Positions 25,151-37,677 of a stretch of 64,000 nt of DNA are shown here, in pieces. Numbering within the stretch: the stretch's first letter is position 1; the number at the start of each line of letters is the position of its first letter. The stretch is from Physcomitrium patens (taxonomy: Eukaryota; Streptophyta; Bryopsida; Funariales; Funariaceae): contig NC_037260.1 of the NCBI RefSeq assembly GCF_000002425.4, forward strand, positions 11,389,912 to 11,453,911. The letters run 5' to 3'. Both the position numbers and the translations under genes were made by a program. A model generated the notes under the pieces. It made no database searches. It was not told the DNA's origin and worked only from the letters and a program-made list of their open reading frames with translations.

Positions 25151-26645
25151 GAGCTGCAACCGAGGCGGCGTTGAATTCGAATTTCACTGCCAGTCCGGAA
25201 AAGCGGGAGGGACCGGGCTCGGCCCAGCCCGGCCCTGCCCGACCCAACCCGCGCAACCCGCTTGAACGGTTGGGGAGTGGGGGGCCGGGCCGGGCCGGGT
25301 CGGGCACCATAATGGGTTACACCCACCCACCCAGTACCGGGGCAACAAACCCGTGGAACAAGTGTCGGCAGGGGAGTGGACAAGGCCTAGATACCAAGGT
25401 GGAGCCCATTCTTCTCGATCTCGTCGGCCCCGCAGTGAAGAAGCAAGGGAAGGGAGAGCCCTATTCTAGGGTTTGCCCCCATACAACATTCCTCTTTTGG
25501 GTTTTTTTTTGTTTGCTTCGATCCGCCCAAGTATCTTTGTGAGCTCCCCCCCCCCCCCCCAACTCCCCCACTCTCTCCCACTCCCTCCTTCCCTCCCTCC
25601 CTTCTTTTTGGCATCGGCAAGGTGAGTGAGAGAGTCATTCATCATCCCCAGCTCTCCTTCCTTACCCACATTTTTTATTTTTGTTTCTGTTTTTTTTGTT
25701 TTTTATTGTTTTTTTTGTTTCGTTATGTGGATTTCAGTGGTTTTCGGTGAAGAGAGACGACTCTCATCTTGGTGTTTTTGCGGACAAGTAGTTAACATCC
25801 ATCCCCGTGGAAGTCATAGTCTTGGCTCGTAGTCTTCCCTCCCTTTTCTTACTTGTGTGTTTTTTTCTTTCTGCGGACCCTTTCTTCTCGTGGTGTGGTC
25901 GAAGTAGCTTAAACCCCTCTCGCTGGGTGCTGATTCAGCTCCTGTGAGTTGGCTGTGAGCTGCGATTGGGGTGGCAATGGTGGGTTCATGGGTGGTGGAT
26001 TGGTGGAAGCATCAAGATTCTATTGAGTTAGTTTGACTTGCAGGAGGGAGATTGCTGTTTTTTTTTGTGCAGGGGAGGAGCAGTCGAGAGTGGAGAGGAT
26101 CAGTTGATACTGTGGAGGCAGTTCTTGGAGTGTATTTTTAATAGTTTTTGGTATTTTAGTTTTGTTTAGTTTTGTTAATTTTCTGTGTAGTTTTGTAGGT
26201 GTGTGTAGGTGTGTGTGTATGTGTTTTCCCCTCGATGATTTTGGAATTTGACGTCTGGGATGGCATGAGGGTGTGCCTACAGTTGCACTGGGAGTTTTAG
26301 TTTCGATAATTGTGACAGTGAATGGGGAGGTGTTGCGCGGGGATGAGGAGGCTTGTATGATTAATTTTGGCCTTGGGCTGGTGAGGTGGGAATTTTTGGA
26401 ATATGTGGTAGAGGATGATATGTGTACTTTTGAAGAGTTTGGAGCTTGACTTGGTAGAGGTTTGGAAATGCAGGGGCTATGAGGACGGTGGCTATAGCTT
26501 GGTAGAGAGAGGAGAATCCAAAGCGAAGTTGGTTGTCGTGAGGAAGATCCGAAAGTTGGTTATTGGGGTTGTGTGCTGATCGATCAGCCCAGATTTCTGT
26601 CGGCGTCATTGCGCAGATGGTTTTGGCTCGACTCGGTTTGTAGTC
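25151..26645 (+). promoter_or_regulatory. GC-rich promoter and leader of the PHD-SAP30 gene
   Basis: A GC island at 25200-25310 is built of GGCCCGGCCC/GGGCCGGGCC units. A telo-box-like TAGGGTTT lies at 25467-25474, a poly-C run near 25547-25560, and a CT-rich tract (TCCCTCCTTCCCTCCCTCCC) follows. The layout is typical of a plant promoter passing into a CT-rich 5' leader. The start of transcription is not visible, and 26000-26640 is probably leader or leader intron. Confidence 0.45.
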
Positions 26646-28954
26646 ATGTTTTCCAGGCAGCTTTGTTCTAATCCCCACTGCAAGCGGACCTCTCCAGGGG
26701 ATGGACCGTGAGTTGCCTTCCTCGCCCTCTCTTTTCTATCTTTACCCTTGCTCATACCCTTAATTTGGCACGCTGAGGAAACTGTCGTGGAAATCATAGA
26801 CGAACAGGTTGTACTTTTCTTAGGTTCTGCATGTTAACAATCAGCACCTGTAAGGTCTCTTAAAAAGGCGGGAAGGCTTGAAGTGCTACTTCGGTTTACT
26901 TCCGGTCGCAGTTTACAAGAACGCGAGTGCTCTAGATGTCCCTTGCGTAGTTCTAAAAAAGAAACAGCAGTAGTTACTAGAATTCCGTGCTTCTCGTAGT
27001 CTTCACGTGTTGTGTCTGCTCTGCTAGGAGTTAACATTCAGAGATGAAGCCGGGCAGTGTCGGGTAGGATTGTAGCCACAACTCGAGTCTTTCTTGGAAA
27101 TTGGAGGGTCCGTGACTCAGGGTATAACTGCAGGACCTGTCGATGGCATGTACGGAATTATGGAAGCCAGAAGGACCCTAAACATGTCACCCTCTGCAAT
27201 GCTTGCAAGATTAACTTCGATCAGGTGATTGTTTATCCATCTCATCATTTCGTGAGTAGGACCACGGAATACAATGTTTGTAGTAACCAGTCACGTGACA
27301 TTCTTGATCGTGTTTTGAAGAGGGCCCTTCAGACAATCCGGTTGGTCTTCGCAGTTTTCAGGCTTGTTAAGGAGCCTTGTGTCAAAGCATGAGTGTACCC
27401 AACAAATCTGATCGATATTCTATGATTTTCAGGGAAAGTTTTGTCCTTTCTGTGTACAAATCTACCGCGAGAAGGATCCCGATTCCTTCGACGGAAAGGA
27501 GGTACTTAATTGTCCTTTGGTGATGATGGTTTGGAACAGCCACCTTCGTTTAGCGTAGCGTGCTGGGAGTTTTTTTGTGCCCTTCAGTTTGGCATCTTGT
27601 ATGTGCTGAGGTTCGTCACTCTTTAACCTCATGAGTTTCTGATATTCTCCTTATCTTTTGGTAGTGGGTTGGCTGCGACAATCGGACTTGTCGTCGCTGG
27701 GTGCATGTGGAATGTGAGATTAGTGGAGGTAACGAAGTGGATTCTACAGCATTCTATCTCTGTCCGAGTTGTAGAGAGGTATTTTTCCAGGGCAACGTCT
27801 TCTTTGTTTTCCCGATCCATTGGAATACGAATTATGCTGCTTCACATCACGTAGACGTTTATGTCACCCGTTGTTTGTGGTTGCAAGACTTAGTAAACTT
27901 CGATAGAACCGTTTCACCAAAATGGATGTGCTTCTACGTGTGTAGCAATTTGACAATGAATGACACGACGACTGTGTGTTGGGATACATAAATTTTCAAA
28001 ACATTTTCACTCACATTCTTCCACCTGGCGGTTTGGATGATTTCATAACCGTGGATGTCTTTCGTATTCAGAATTCCCAGGAACTCGCGGAGAAAAAGAG
28101 ATGTGGTCGTTTGCCTTCCCAGGAACAAGGAGCAGTGGTTGCGACCAGTCAGTCGTATGTGGATAATAATAATTTGGTGAGGAGATTCTGACCATAATTA
28201 ATTATTCTCCTTAAGTTCGTTGAATTACTCAGGGATATGTGAAACGCGTGAACTAACTGGGTAGGATTTCTCTGCAGGAGCTTGAACAAAAGCCGAAGTT
28301 GCCTCTCTCTCTGAGAAGTACAAGACGACCCTTACAAGTTGATCTGTCCAAACTGGATGTAAGACCCAAGCCAGCCTGCCATAAAATTCTTTTTGGAAAC
28401 TTCTATCTAACTTAACTTCGATGATGGTATTTTTTCTTTCGTACACTTTTTTGGTACTTGACGACTCTCAATTACGCCACTTTCTGTGATGTGGACAGAC
28501 ATCCTCCTTAAAGCGGTACCGGCGTGTCTACAATTTGAGGGAAGTGACAGGCAGCTGCAAGGTATTCAAAATTCACGTGACCAGTCTATTGAAATGCTAT
28601 CTGACACTTACAGTCCTTACTTTGAGTTAATATGCTGTTGTTTCTTTTCTCTGCTCTCCAATAATTTTTTAGTTCTCTTTCCTCAGGAGGAGCTCGTACT
28701 AGCTGTAGCACAACACTTCGCTGCTCAGGTACGTCTTCTTGCCTGATATTCTTGCTTTCTGTCCGAACATCTACATGCTGTAGTTAGAACTGTGTTCCGC
28801 ACGATTCTTTCGGTAGTCTCTCATTCGCCTAGTCTTTCAGGTTGTCGAGGAGAATGAGACGCTGCTTTCGTTCGCATTTTTTCTCAAGAAACAGCAATCT
28901 TTTGCAACATCATCCATGACTCAGCATCATGTTGTGCACCCAGTGGCGAAGTAG
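26646..28954 (+). CDS. PHD-finger protein with C-terminal SAP30-type Sin3-binding domain
   Basis: Probable chromatin protein, 246 residues. Exons: 26646-26707, 27134-27224, 27433-27501, 27665-27778, 28072-28176, 28278-28358, 28499-28561, 28687-28728, 28841-28954, all GT-AG with matching phase. Residues 7-46 form a GATA-like zinc-binding unit (CSNPHC, then CNAC). Residues 52-112 are a PHD finger, Cys4-His-Cys3 (FCPFC, GCDNRTC, RRWVHVEC, LCPSC). Residues 168-227 match the SAP30 Sin3-binding domain: VDLSKLDTSSLKRYRRVYNL, then EELVLAVAQHFAAQ and ENETLLSFAFFLK. SAP30 is a subunit of Sin3-histone deacetylase complexes; plants have AFR1/AFR2 with this domain. The inferred role is reading a histone mark and recruiting Sin3/HDAC. 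The start is chosen because the first zinc ligands lie just after it; an upstream coding exon cannot be excluded. Confidence 0.8.
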
Positions 28955-30929
28955 TATCATATTACTACACTGAAGGCAGCATAGGGAACTTACCAAGACA
29001 GTCACTGCACTACTGCTCTGCTCATTCTTGTATCTTTAAACGGACTTTGTGCTATCTATAACGTGCTTCTTCGAAGCCACTCATCAGGTAGGTGTAACAT
29101 ATGGCCAAGAACTACTCAGCAGAGATTGAAGTGTAACTGCTTGTTTACCTGTCGTCAAATCCCTTTTCTTTTTGGGCAATTCGGGGGAAATTGTGCGGGA
29201 ACTAGCACTTCTGGACAACATTACAGCGTTAACGAGACTTTTGTAGAGGCTTTAGTCCAAATTTTGCACACTCGTTTTTGTAAAAGTCCATATCTATCCT
29301 CATCGTAGAGAGGAATACACTGGCCTCGGATGATCAATTTTTTAGTTTCGACCTTTGCAGGTCGCAAATCGACTGATCATGCGACTGATTGTCAGAACAT
29401 TGATTCGAGTAAGATTGAAGTTTGATAGCATTATGTCTTGAGTGATGTTAAAGTTGCACAGGCTGCTACTTCATAGCAGACATACTTTTGATGATATCTT
29501 TTGTAAATGACATCACTGAACAATGGAAAAGGCTGTTGCTGTAAACGTATACCCGGAGTATACTTACTACCAAATAAGCTTTTACTGCAACTGACCTCGT
29601 CAGATTGTGAGAACATTCCTTGAAAATCTAATTATGATGCACTCTGTTATGAGCGAATACGAGCCTGATGTTATCTCACATTCAGGAAATAATAGCATAT
29701 TTTTAGTCAAGTAGTATTTTAACATTTGTCTGCTACTAAATACAAAAACACAATCATCTCATTTATCCCCAACTCTGTCAATAATGACTCTTTACTCTTG
29801 GTGCAGTCTTCAGTGAAAGCTGAATAGTACAACCAAAAGAAGTACTACGTTCTGTCAAAATAGTCAACAAAGAGCCAGTTGCGCACAACTACTCGAGTAC
29901 CTGATCATGACTTTACAGCATTTGACAGTCTCAACTGGAATTGCAAGTGCACAGTGAAAATTTCCTGGAGTGGGGTCTCCAACACTGAAGCCCTTAAAGC
30001 TGTTGGGACTCCCCCGCTGAAAATCTAGTTCCATACTAACATGACTGGATTGTGCAGTACATACCAATTAGAGCCAATCATCACCTTCAAGTGCACATGA
30101 ATCACTCTCCATGAGAAAGTACAGGTGCATACACTACGAAGCAACTCTGGATTCGCTAGAACTGTGGAAACAAGTTGGTACATGACTGTCAACGTTCACA
30201 ATTAAACCACGCGTGGCAGACAGAGAGGAAAACAAAAAATCTGATGAAATGAGCTTTTAGGAACGCAGAAACTTTGTACACATATTGAAAGGAAGATATA
30301 TAACGTGTGTGTCCCCCCTCGTCTTTGGAAAAGATATACAAATTTTCTCTCCAGGTTTAAACCAGATGTCTTTCACGCTATAATATACCAAGAGTCTCCT
30401 GGTTTTCCTGCTCCTGCTCCTGTTCCTATTCTTCGAGCAGGAGGAAACACAGGTGAATGCGCACCAGCCTATACTGACCAAAAGAATTTCATCTGTGCAT
30501 TCAAGAGCATAGCAGAACCTCCATGTTTTGCCAATCTGAGGCATGTGGAATATACAGGTGGGAGCCTGTTAAGCACCTCTTTCTGCAGAAATCAACACTT
30601 CCGTTAATGCAAGGAGTGGATGCAGAAGCCACGCTCAAAGCAATGGTGAACATTCCTTGCGGCTTGTTCCTCCAACTCTCTATGCAAAACCCCTAGACTC
30701 TACAACGGAGAGCTGTTAGCAGCTTCGATAGAATATACCAGGATGTCCCAGAATAATACAGTATCATAGCAGGAAAGCAACCAAGCAGCAGTTGCTGATC
30801 TGCATGTCATAACCGCTGTGAAGCAAGTGATACTGCAACATGAAGTTTCACCAACCACCAATTTGATTGAGAATTGCTCTAGTAGCCCTTTCCTGCCGAG
30901 TGATTGTACCAGGGAAGCCAACAAACGAT
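28955..30929. other. Convergent 3' flanks of PHD-SAP30 (+) and the receptor kinase (-)
   Basis: Two genes converge here. Moderate GC, many short frames, none with a recognisable domain. Contains a short CTGCTCCTGCTCCTGTTCC imperfect repeat near 30410. Probably 3' UTRs plus a short intergenic gap. Confidence 0.5.
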
Positions 30930-33900
30930 CTAAGGCTTGTCAGAATTCTCAGAAATGATCTTCACAGACACCATCTCCTCAGAGATAGTCATCTCGGTGT
31001 TATCCCCTTCGGATATGGTGTCAATGACGGTGTCCCTGGTGACGGCCGCATCAGAAACAGAGTCTCCATTTTCACACGCGTCTTGAGTTTCTGATTGCAA
31101 ATCCGTGGAGTCACGAGCTTTTCTTGTGCTGGCCTCCATCAACATTCGCACGACCTCCCTCATGGTGGGTCTTTCTTGTGGCAAACTACTTGTACAAAAT
31201 AGGGCTACTTTGAGAACGAGCAACATCTCCTCAATTATAACAACGTCTGTCAAGTCCAATCTGGTGTCGAAGATGCGGCTCACGGACCTGTGCAACTGCA
31301 TGGCCTCCTTCACCCACGTCACTAGATCCCCCCCATCATCAATATGTTGAATTGGATGTCTCCCAGTTAGCAACTCAAGCAGCACAACGCCAAAGCTGTA
31401 GATGTCACTCTTCTCCGTTACGTTCATAGTATATGCATACTCTGCACAGTAGCATCTCAGCAGTGAGTAATTGCTACTGAGCTCACGAAAACATACAGAC
31501 AGCAGCAACATAGATCAGGAGGTTCCAATGAAAATAAGCCGCACTATACTCACGGTTCCAGATAGAACAATATGATAGTGTAATGTGCTATTCAGAAGTA
31601 CCAGGCGCAATGTATCCATAAGACCCTGCTATAGCAGACATCGATTTTGTGTCCGCAAAATCAAACAGCTTCGCCAATCCAAAATCTCCAACATGTGCCT
31701 TGAAGTGATCATCCAAAAGGATGTTGGTGGACTTGATGTCGCGATGTAAAATTAACGGCTTGCAATCGTGGTGCAGATACTCCAGTCCTTCGGCACTACC
31801 CACAGCGATCTTATATCGCAGGTCCCAGTCCAACTCGCAGTCTTCTTTCGCCAAGAGGTCTCCCAAGCTCCCCTTCGGCATGTAATCATACATCAGAAGA
31901 TTACACCCCTGATATGAACAAAACCCCAGAAGCTTCACAATGTTCCGGTGCCGGATTTTTCCCAGCGTCTTGATCTCCGCAGTAAAGCTATCAATCTGAG
32001 TCAAGCCTGATTCTGTCTGAGTGGACATCTTCTTAACCGCTATGACCTGACCACTCACCATCACAGCTTTGTAGACTGTTCCACTCGCGCCTTTTCCTAT
32101 GACCTTAGTGTTACTGAAATTCTCAGTGGCTGCAATGATGTCCTGTAAACTCACCCCCGTTCTGGGCAAAAATATCGTTTCATCCATGTCTTTCTCGCTT
32201 GCTACTTGTGTAGCGCCAGGTGGACGTCGACAGAACCAACATGCACCGATTAATATAATCAACAAAGCCCCAACAATCACAACTGCAATTATACCCACTA
32301 CAGCACCCGCCGAAACACTGGAGTCTTGCCAAATAGGAGCCATCGGTGTTGGTAAGACCACTGTCGGTGGACATGCGATCGGAAGCGGCCCTCCACAGAC
32401 TGACGTGTTGTAGAAGCTGCTCTCATTTAGCTTCGCAAAGAGGCCTGTACTGGGTAGCTGCCCTGAGAGGGGATTGTTGGAAACGTTGAAGTAAATGATA
32501 CTGGTGAGATCTGCAAGAGAGGCTGGTATCTGCCCCGTCAGTCTGTTGTGTGACAAGTCCAATAACTCCAGATACTGCAGCTTCCCTAATTCGTCCGGAA
32601 TTCGACCGATGAGGGCATTGTGGCTGAGGTTCAATCCATACTGCAGAAAGGAAATCTGCCCCAGAGAGGCGGGGATATAGCCGGTGAAGTGATTACCGCC
32701 CAAGTGAAGCGTCTGTAATCGTTGGCAATTGCGAAGAGTATCTGGGATGGAGCCATCAAATTGATTTTCGGCAGCAACAAAATTTGAAATGCTGTACAAG
32801 TCCCCAAGTTCTGGGGGAAGGCTCCCGGTGAAGGAGTTGTAGCTCAAATCCAAGCGCTGGAGTAGAGAACAGTTCCCAATCTCGGGGGGTATGCTGCCGG
32901 TAAGTGAATTACAAGAGACGTTAAGGTAGACAAGTTGAGATAGCTGACCTATCTCTTTTGGTAAGCCGCTGTCGAAGTGGTTATCAGCGATTGAGAGAAC
33001 TTGCAAATTGGAGAGCTCCCCGATTTCAGACGGGATGATGCCACTGAATAAGTTGCTCCTAAGCTCCAGCTGTCGCAAATGGCGAAGACTCGGAACCTCC
33101 AGCAGAATCTCACCCGTTAGTAAGTTAGCCTCCACGTCGAACTGTTGCAGGGACATGCAACCGAGTAAACCCTGCGGGATGGTCCCCGTCAAGCGGTTAA
33201 ATGCCAGATGTAACAGGGTCAAGGAACCCTTGGCACATACTTGCGGGGGGATGCTTCCCGTAAGAATATTGTGAGACAACTCCAAAATGGTGAGGTTGCT
33301 GAAACTCCCAAGCAAAGGGGGAATATCGCCAGACAAATTGTTGCTAAATATTTGAAGCTTTGTCAAGGTCGGAGACTCTTGCAGAGAAGTTGGAAGATTC
33401 CCACTAAGGTTATTGAGGGATAGATCCAGAAACGCTAGCTTGGGTGCTAATCCAGCAGCTAATGGAATCGACCCGGAGAGTCTATTCTCGAACAGATGCA
33501 ATAATATCAAATTGGGCAAACGGAATATGGACAAAGGAATGCCACCAGTTAAAAAATTCTCTGAAAGATCGATCTCTCGAACGGAGGTTAGGTTGCCGAG
33601 ACTCTCAGGGATGGAGCCCACAAAATTATTGGAATAAATGTACAGTTTGTCCAATAAAGGAAGGTATCCTATCTCGGGTGGAATTGTCCCCCTAAGCTCG
33701 TTTCTGTAGAGCGCCAGCAGCTGGAGCTGCTTGAGATTGCCCAACTCCGGCGGTATACTCCCTTCTAACAAATTATCCCATAGCACCAGCTGCGTGAGAT
33801 TCGTCAAAAGGCTAAGCTGCGGGGGTATTATACCTGTCAACTTATTCTGAGCAAACCCAAGGAACAAGAGGTTTGTGCAGTTCGAAATTTCCACTGGGAT

Positions 33901-34554
33901 GGGGCCTCCTATGACATTTTGCCCAGCTCGAATATAACGCAGCTCCTTCAAATCCCCTAAAGACGCCGGCAGAGGGCCGGTCAAATTGTTAGTGTAGCAC
34001 AGCAACTCCTGCAGAGCGCTCATCTGACCAATTTCAGGTGGTATGGGTCCCTGGAGGTCATTGTTCATCAGGTAGAGCGACTCCAGCGCGCGGAGCTTCC
34101 CAATCTCAGCGGGGATGTTGCCAGTGAGGTTATTCGTACTCAAATCTAGATAAATCAAACGAGACAGCCCCCCGATTTCCTTCGGAATGGACCCGGTCAG
34201 CCGGTTCGACGACAGGTTAAGATACCGGAGGGCCGCAAGCTTGCCAATGCTGGGAGAGATAGTACCTGAAAAGTTCAGATCCGCAAGATACAAATCCCAC
34301 ACTCGGTGCCGGGAGTTATTTGGGCAAAATACCCCAGTCCATTCGCACGGGAACTGGTCATCAGGGTTCCAATCGCTCAGGTACCCATACGGGTCGTTCA
34401 AACTCCTCCTGACCTCGAGGAGGGCTTTCCCATCTGGCGACAAGCCATCACAACCCCAACATGACAACACCACTACCAAGTTCACAGCGAGTGCCCAATA
34501 ATGCACCCAGCGTCTCCCCCTCATGACGTCCCGCCACGCCCCTCTCCTCCTCAT
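30930..34554 (-). CDS. LRR receptor-like serine/threonine kinase, subfamily XI type
   Basis: Plasma-membrane receptor kinase, 1154 residues from two exons (34554-31602 and 31441-30930; GT-AG intron of 160 bp). The intron splits the Glu of the GYIAPE box in kinase subdomain VIII. Order: signal peptide (a second Met, at 34524, gives a better one), LRR N-terminal cap (LSPDGKALLEVRRSL.., CEWTGVFC), about 26 plant-type LRRs (LxxNxLxGxIPxxIGxLxxL), transmembrane helix near residue 755-780 (VVGIIAVVIVGALLIILIG), and kinase domain. Kinase motifs are complete: GKGASGTVYKAV, IAVKKM, LHRDIKSTNILL, VGDFGLAK, SDIYSFGVVLLELLTG. It is therefore an active-looking RD kinase. Ectodomain blocks (YTNNLTGPLPASLGDL, IRAGQN) resemble the Arabidopsis At2g33170/At5g63930 group, whose ligands I cannot state. 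The acidic tail after the kinase is about 70 residues. Confidence 0.92.
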
Positions 34555-35610
34555 GCCGAGCTATGTCCAAAACCACATAGCCACCACCATAGCCACAGTC
34601 CCTCCCCCGCCCCCAAACTCCATGAACTCTCCACCCTCCGGAAAACAAAATTCCTCCAAATCTCCCCAAAACTCCCACCACTAGCACAACTCGCACCCTA
34701 GCGTTCAACACCGCCGCAAACGTCCACCGCCTTCACAAACAACTCTCGCTCTAGGAAAAACCACGTGCCACCCAGCCATGGATGGCTGCAACTCCCGAGT
34801 CCCGAGACGATTTCCTCCCACCACACCACCAGACCATGGGTCATATCATTCAACAAACTGCGAAAATCTCCAGCAATAATCGAAGCTCTGACCTGTTCCC
34901 GTCACGTCCCCCTCCCAACAATTCCACCATATCGCGGCAGCCGGCCTCCATACCCAACGACGATGGCCCGTCTGCCTGCTACCGACGCTGGAGGTGCACG
35001 CCCTGCCTCTTCAAGGGGACCACCAGGCTGCTGCTGCTGCTGCTGCTACTACTGCTACTCATAATTCCCGCACAAACTGTAGTCCTAGTAGTAGTAGTAG
35101 TAGTGAGCAAATCCCTTCCACATCCGTTTCTTCTTCAGCCATATCCAAGTGCTGCTGCTGCTTTACCCACCCCACCACTCTATCATCACTCGAACCTCCC
35201 TTCTTCCTCGCTTGAGATCGATTCGGTGGCCCGGGTGAAGCTCATTTCGCAATCTGGGTGTTGTTCGTTTTTGGTTTTGTTGGCCATCCATGTAAGCGAG
35301 CCACATGCAAGAAAACTCCTTTACTTCGGGGAGTGGAGGGACCCCAGCAAAGCAACATCAACTAGTGGGGGTGTAGTATCCAGAGGTACTGAGTATTGGT
35401 GGGGCTCATCAGCGCCTCTCCCCCTTGGAAATGGCGGACTCTGCGGGATCATAGCCCAGCCCTACTTGAGGAACATGAGGAAGGGATGACAAGTCACACA
35501 ACGAAAAGGAAAAAACAACACAAAAAAACAACAAAAAATACAACAAAAAAATCGGAAAACGAGAAACTGGAAGGAAAGAGACGCCCCCACGGTCATGCAC
35601 TCTCCTGCTT
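34555..35610 (-). promoter_or_regulatory. Upstream region of the receptor kinase with trinucleotide tracts
   Basis: CT/CA-rich on the plus strand. It includes a (CTG)n tract at about 35027-35050 followed by CTACTACTGCTACTC, and a (GTA)n tract near 35085-35103. These tracts keep several frames open, giving a 235-codon plus-strand ORF (34782-35489) that is biased to Pro, Ser, Leu and Val with no domain. I read it as leader/promoter sequence of the minus-strand gene. Confidence 0.5.
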
Positions 35611-35617
35611 GCGTCGA

Positions 35618-35836
35618 TGGATGGATGGATGGATACACGGTTGTAGATTTTGTGTATAGATGAATAGGATTTGTGGATGGATGGATGTATGTCACTGTGA
35701 ATGGATGGATGGATGGATGTCACTGACAATGGATGGATGTCACTGATAATGGATGGATGGATGGATGGATGTCACTGACAATGGATGGATTGATGGATGG
35801 ATGTCACTGACAATGGATGGATGGATGTCACTGTGA
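35618..35836. repeat. GGAT-based minisatellite
   Basis: Blocks of (TGGA)n alternate with GTCACTGACAA/GTCACTGTGAA, for example ATGGATGGATGTCACTGACA repeated about six times with varying numbers of GGAT. It lies upstream of the receptor kinase. Confidence 0.9.
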
Positions 35837-36769
35837 GTGGATGAGTTTCATTTTCTCTGTTTTTAGTTTTGCTTTTTGGGGTTGTGTTATTTTGACTTTG
35901 GCTTTGGCTTGCTTGCCATGCTTGCTCACCATTCTTGGACATGATGGGTATTTTATTGTAAATATTTATAAGACATTTTTTTATTTACTTCTCTGAAAAT
36001 GTAGGGTTGCCTTGTAATTTGGAAAGGGAAATTTTGTTCACGCAATGTTTGTGTGTGTGTATATGTGTGCACTTGTGAAATGACCTATTCACTGTAGGAG
36101 ATTTTTATTGAGATTTTCTATTAGTAAGAAGAGAGTAAATAGGAAATAATGAAATAAGAATAGTTCGATTGTCAAGAGTATATATTCAATGTGTTGAGAC
36201 ATGTTTTGGGATCAATTGCACATGTATTTTTGTTTTCTGCTCTGTTTTTAACTGTATAAAACATCTGCCAATTATGAGCAGATAAATATATGGAAAAAAG
36301 AAAAAAGAACCAGAAAAATATATAAATCCAAACATTATTTATTTTCATTCAAAATTTAAGAAGCTAACAAAATCTCAAAGATGTAATGAAGTAGTAGGAA
36401 TATTAACTAGTCAAGCATTGCTGAGGTAATGGCCCCCCACAAACAATCCTTGTTCTAGCAAACATCCTCATAAGATTAGCCATTTATATTTCATACCAAT
36501 TCAATGACAAAAAATTTATTTTTTATTTTTTATGATTTCATTTGTCTAGACACTATCCAAGACATTCAAATTCATATTATTGCACATGGCATTTTAGATT
36601 AAATACCATTGTAACACATTCCTATTTATTTTAATAAACGGACTCATACAACTCCAATGTTTTAAATCATAAATGAGAGAGAGATTATAAGCATGCACAC
36701 AAATTCATTTTGACATTGGATACTATGAACCTTTACTGTAGTCAAGGGGGCTAAACAGAAAATTGCAAA

Positions 36770-36806
<37 letters not shown>

Positions 36807-37130
36807 CATCTGTCATCCTAAAATACATAACACATTAAAGGGAGGGAAAAATGAGAAAAAAAAATAAGGAAGTAAAACAAAAATGGCAGGATAGAGCAAA
36901 GAATTTGGTGCTCTTTAAAACATGGAGCAAAGAACAAATCATAAATATTATATATATATATATATATATATATTCCTTCACATGTGGCTCAACGGGGCAC
37001 ACTTTTCTGCTTACAACAACTAACTATTAAGAAGCAACAACGACTAACTGTTCAGAAGCAATTCGGAAACAAGGGTCATGAATTGTACAAGCATGAATTG
37101 CACATTTGTAACATTCCAAGTTGTCATTCT
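35837..37130. other. AT-rich intergenic DNA
   Basis: No gene is seen. (TA)n tracts lie at about 36775-36803 and 36949-36973. Composition rises in GC from about 37130 toward the TIM9-like locus. Confidence 0.6.
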
Positions 37131-37144
37131 AAAAGGGATATTCT

Positions 37145-37243
37145 AGGGTTTGTACTAACAAGCAAGCAAGCATAGCATGGAAGGGAAGGAAAGAGAGGGA
37201 GGAACAGGGCTCTTTCGCGCCCTAGTGGGACCGAAACCCTAAA
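37145..37243 (+). promoter_or_regulatory. Telo-box pair upstream of the TIM9-like locus
   Basis: AGGGTTT at 37145-37151 and AAACCCTAAA at 37234-37243. The AAACCCTAA telo-box is a known promoter/leader element of plant housekeeping genes, so this locus once had, and may still have, an active promoter. Confidence 0.4.
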
Positions 37244-37677
37244 TCTGTGTCGAGTTGAGTTTGCAATCACGCTATGTAGGTCTACCGTATTCGTGCATTT
37301 CACCCCATACCCTTGCGTGTGCGGTATCGTAGACGTCATTCGGCCATTACCCAATAAAAGACGGCCACACCATTTTCTTCGCAGGAAAGGAGGAAGAGAA
37401 CAGTTTTCGAGGATCCCTGAGAAGTTGTCGGTTTCTGTGGAGGTTTAAGCTTCGATGCTGTTGTCAGGCGAGGGTGATTATCGCGAAGCCGAAATCAGGG
37501 GATGTCGCCTGCGGCAGCTGAGACACGCTGCGAGAGTGTGGAATTTTGGAGTTTTGGGTCCCTTCGCCACCGTCGCTGACCACCCTCCCTTTGCGTTTCC
37601 ACGCAGCACCACCCGAATCCTATGACGGTCTCCAATCTGGACATTGACTCCAGGGGCTTGACCACGTTCCCCTGGCC

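Noticed and set aside
25110..25542. Overlapping ORFs on both strands in the GC island
   Set aside because: Open by GC content; Pro/Gly/Arg composition differs by frame and none matches a family.
27057..27133. Upstream extension of PHD-SAP30 exon 2
   Set aside because: The frame is open here, but joining exon 1 to the acceptor before 27134 restores phase and links the two zinc-ligand pairs, so 27057-27133 is taken as intron.
34782..35489. 235-codon plus-strand ORF upstream of the receptor kinase
   Set aside because: Built from CTG and GTA trinucleotide tracts and CT-rich leader sequence, with no domain; better read as promoter/leader of the minus-strand gene.
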